This document shows, piece by piece, positions 62,865 through 64,000 of a stretch of DNA of 64,000 nucleotides. The translations under genes and the position numbers were made by a program. The stretch lies in contig NZ_BJVC01000007.1 in assembly GCF_007988945.1 (NCBI RefSeq), positions 1 through 64,000 on the forward strand. The letters run 5' to 3'. The notes beneath the pieces are model-generated. The model had not been told where the DNA came from. It saw only the letters and a list, made by a program, of their open reading frames with translations, and ran no database searches. Source of the stretch: Swaminathania salitolerans. Lineage in GTDB: Bacteria; Pseudomonadota; Alphaproteobacteria; Acetobacterales; Acetobacteraceae. Within the stretch, counting starts at the first letter, position 1. Every line of letters begins with the position of its first letter.

Positions 62865-64000
62865 ATGCTGATCTATTCCGACGTTCTGGAGCGTCATGAG
62901 GCCGTAAGCCCGGCCGAGACGGATATGAGCCAGGTGCGTCAGGCTATCGACGCTGCCCATGCCGCCTTGTCCGAGCGGCAGAACGACGACGGACACTGGG
63001 TGTTCGAGCTCGAGGCCGACGCCACGATTCCTGCCGAATATGTCCTGCTCGAGCATTATCTCGATCGGATCGACGACGAGAAACAGGCCCGTATCGGGGT
63101 GTATCTGCGTCGTATCCAGGGAGCACATGGCGGCTGGCCTCTCTATCACGATGGCGGTTTCGACCTCTCGGCTTCGGTCAAGGCCTATTTCGCCCTCAAG
63201 GCCATCGGAGACGATATCGACGCACCGCATATGAAGCGTGCGCGAGAAGCCATTCTCGATCGCGGGGGGGCGGCGCGCACCAATGTCTTCACGCGGATTC
63301 AGATGGCCCTGTTCGGCGAAGTGCCCTGGCGCGCGACGCCGGTCATGCCGGTCGAGCTGATGCTCATGCCCAAGGCGGCGCTGTTTTCCATGTGGAACAT
63401 GTCGTACTGGTCGCGAAGCGTCGTCGCGCCGCTTCTGGTGCTGCGTTCTCTCGAACCAACGGCCATCAATCCGCGCAACATCCATATCCAGGAGCTTTTC
63501 GTGACTCCGCCGGATGAGGTGAAGGACTGGATCCGGGGACCCTATCGCTCGATCTGGGGGCATGTTTTCAAGAAGGTCGATACGGTGCTCCGGCCGATAG
63601 AGCCCCATTTCCCGCCGGGATTGCGCAAGAAGGCGATCAGGGCGGCCATCGATTTCATCGAGCCCCGGCTCGGTGAGGGCGGGCTCGGTGCGATCTACCC
63701 GGCGATGGCCAATGTCGTGATGATGTATCGTGCGATGGGTGTCGCCGACACGGATCCGCGCGTCGAGCTGGCATGGAAGGGTATCCAGGATCTTCTGGTG
63801 AGCAATGGTGACGAGACCTATTGCCAGCCTTGCGTCTCTCCCGTCTGGGATACGGGGTTGTCCGGCCTGGCCATGGCGGAGGCCTCTTCCGGGCCGCAAG
63901 CGACACGCCCTGCCGAGACCCGCGAGAAGCTCCGGCGCAGCATGGACTGGTTGCGCCAAAGGCAGATCCTGGACGTAAAGGGCGACTGGGCGATCAACTG
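62865..64000 (+). CDS. shc: Squalene-hopene cyclase (5' part, cut by window end)
   Basis: The first 378 residues from ATG 62865; the frame is open to the window edge, about 55% of a normal ~650-aa cyclase. QWVFELEADATIPAEY-type opening (GHWVFELEADATIPAEY), GAHGGWPLYHDGG (a QW-like repeat) and FFSMWNMSYWSR-type helices (FSMWNMSYWSRSVVAPLL) are typical. It cyclises squalene to hopene at the inner membrane. The catalytic DxDD motif (residue ~376 in Alicyclobacillus) should lie just beyond the window end. Fourth gene of the second hopanoid unit (hpnD-E-F). Confidence 0.93.
   Translation, partial: MLIYSDVLERHEAVSPAETDMSQVRQAIDAAHAALSERQNDDGHWVFELEADATIPAEYVLLEHYLDRIDDEKQARIGVYLRRIQGAHGGWPLYHDGGFDLSASVKAYFALKAIGDDIDAPHMKRAREAILDRGGAARTNVFTRIQMALFGEVPWRATPVMPVELMLMPKAALFSMWNMSYWSRSVVAPLLVLRSLEPTAINPRNIHIQELFVTPPDEVKDWIRGPYRSIWGHVFKKVDTVLRPIEPHFPPGLRKKAIRAAIDFIEPRLGEGGLGAIYPAMANVVMMYRAMGVADTDPRVELAWKGIQDLLVSNGDETYCQPCVSPVWDTGLSGLAMAEASSGPQATRPAETREKLRRSMDWLRQRQILDVKGDWAIN

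Noticed and set aside
1-64000. CRISPR arrays, rRNA and insertion sequences
   Set aside because: No regularly spaced exact repeats with unique spacers, no rRNA, and no complete transposase were seen; the tandem repeats are contiguous, not spaced.

Overview
The window is chromosomal DNA of an acetic acid bacterium (Acetobacteraceae, Alphaproteobacteria). The evidence is a PQQ-dependent polyol dehydrogenase split into two polypeptides (sldB-sldA type), a hopanoid (hpn) cluster, a Hint-domain protein of the kind expanded in this family, alphaproteobacterial small families (DUF3126, LapA-like) and high-GC coding sequence. Genus is not resolved.

Layout. 0-10 kb: Hint protein; htpG with a heat-shock-like promoter; NUDIX and HAD hydrolases; a Tat-exported glycerophosphodiesterase behind a TonB receptor; ompW and an Fe-S type FNR regulator facing apart over a perfect FNR box. 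10-20 kb: murA; a GMC oxidoreductase with a gluconate-dehydrogenase-subunit-3-like partner; dcd; a small monooxygenase; a GT4 glycosyltransferase; sldBA. 20-28 kb: a lipoprotein, an epimerase, a TPR protein, ribokinase, a GT9 heptosyltransferase, thrS and infC. infC appears to start at AUA. 28-34 kb is accessory: a cysteine-free RTX-like exoprotein, then an AT-rich two-gene ParA ATPase/HEPN module, a serine-recombinase remnant and tRNA-Ser(GGA). 34-51 kb: trpF-pyrF-lapA-like genes, secB, a 1031-aa surface glycosyltransferase, an M20 dipeptidase, pdxA-pdxJ, a GT2, moeB-dsrE-like genes, an SH3 protein and pyk. 51-64 kb: tyrA-hpnL facing hpnA-B-C, an inserted hydrolase/glycosyltransferase pair, a Tat-exported HisC-like aminotransferase, then hpnD-E and the first part of the squalene-hopene cyclase gene, cut by the window end.

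How it fits together. Envelope functions dominate: hopanoid synthesis (squalene from farnesyl diphosphate by HpnC/D/E, then cyclisation), peptidoglycan (MurA), several surface glycosyltransferases, outer-membrane proteins, and periplasmic oxidation of sugars and polyols. The best candidate for an undescribed system is the ParA-HEPN pair at 31.5-33.2 kb. The genes overlap by 26 bases, have a base composition unlike their neighbours, keep the HEPN R-x4-H motif, and lie between a surface-protein gene and a tRNA with recombinase debris. A defence or toxin-like role is inference. Short tandem repeats of 12-18 bases recur through the window, both between genes and in frame inside them.
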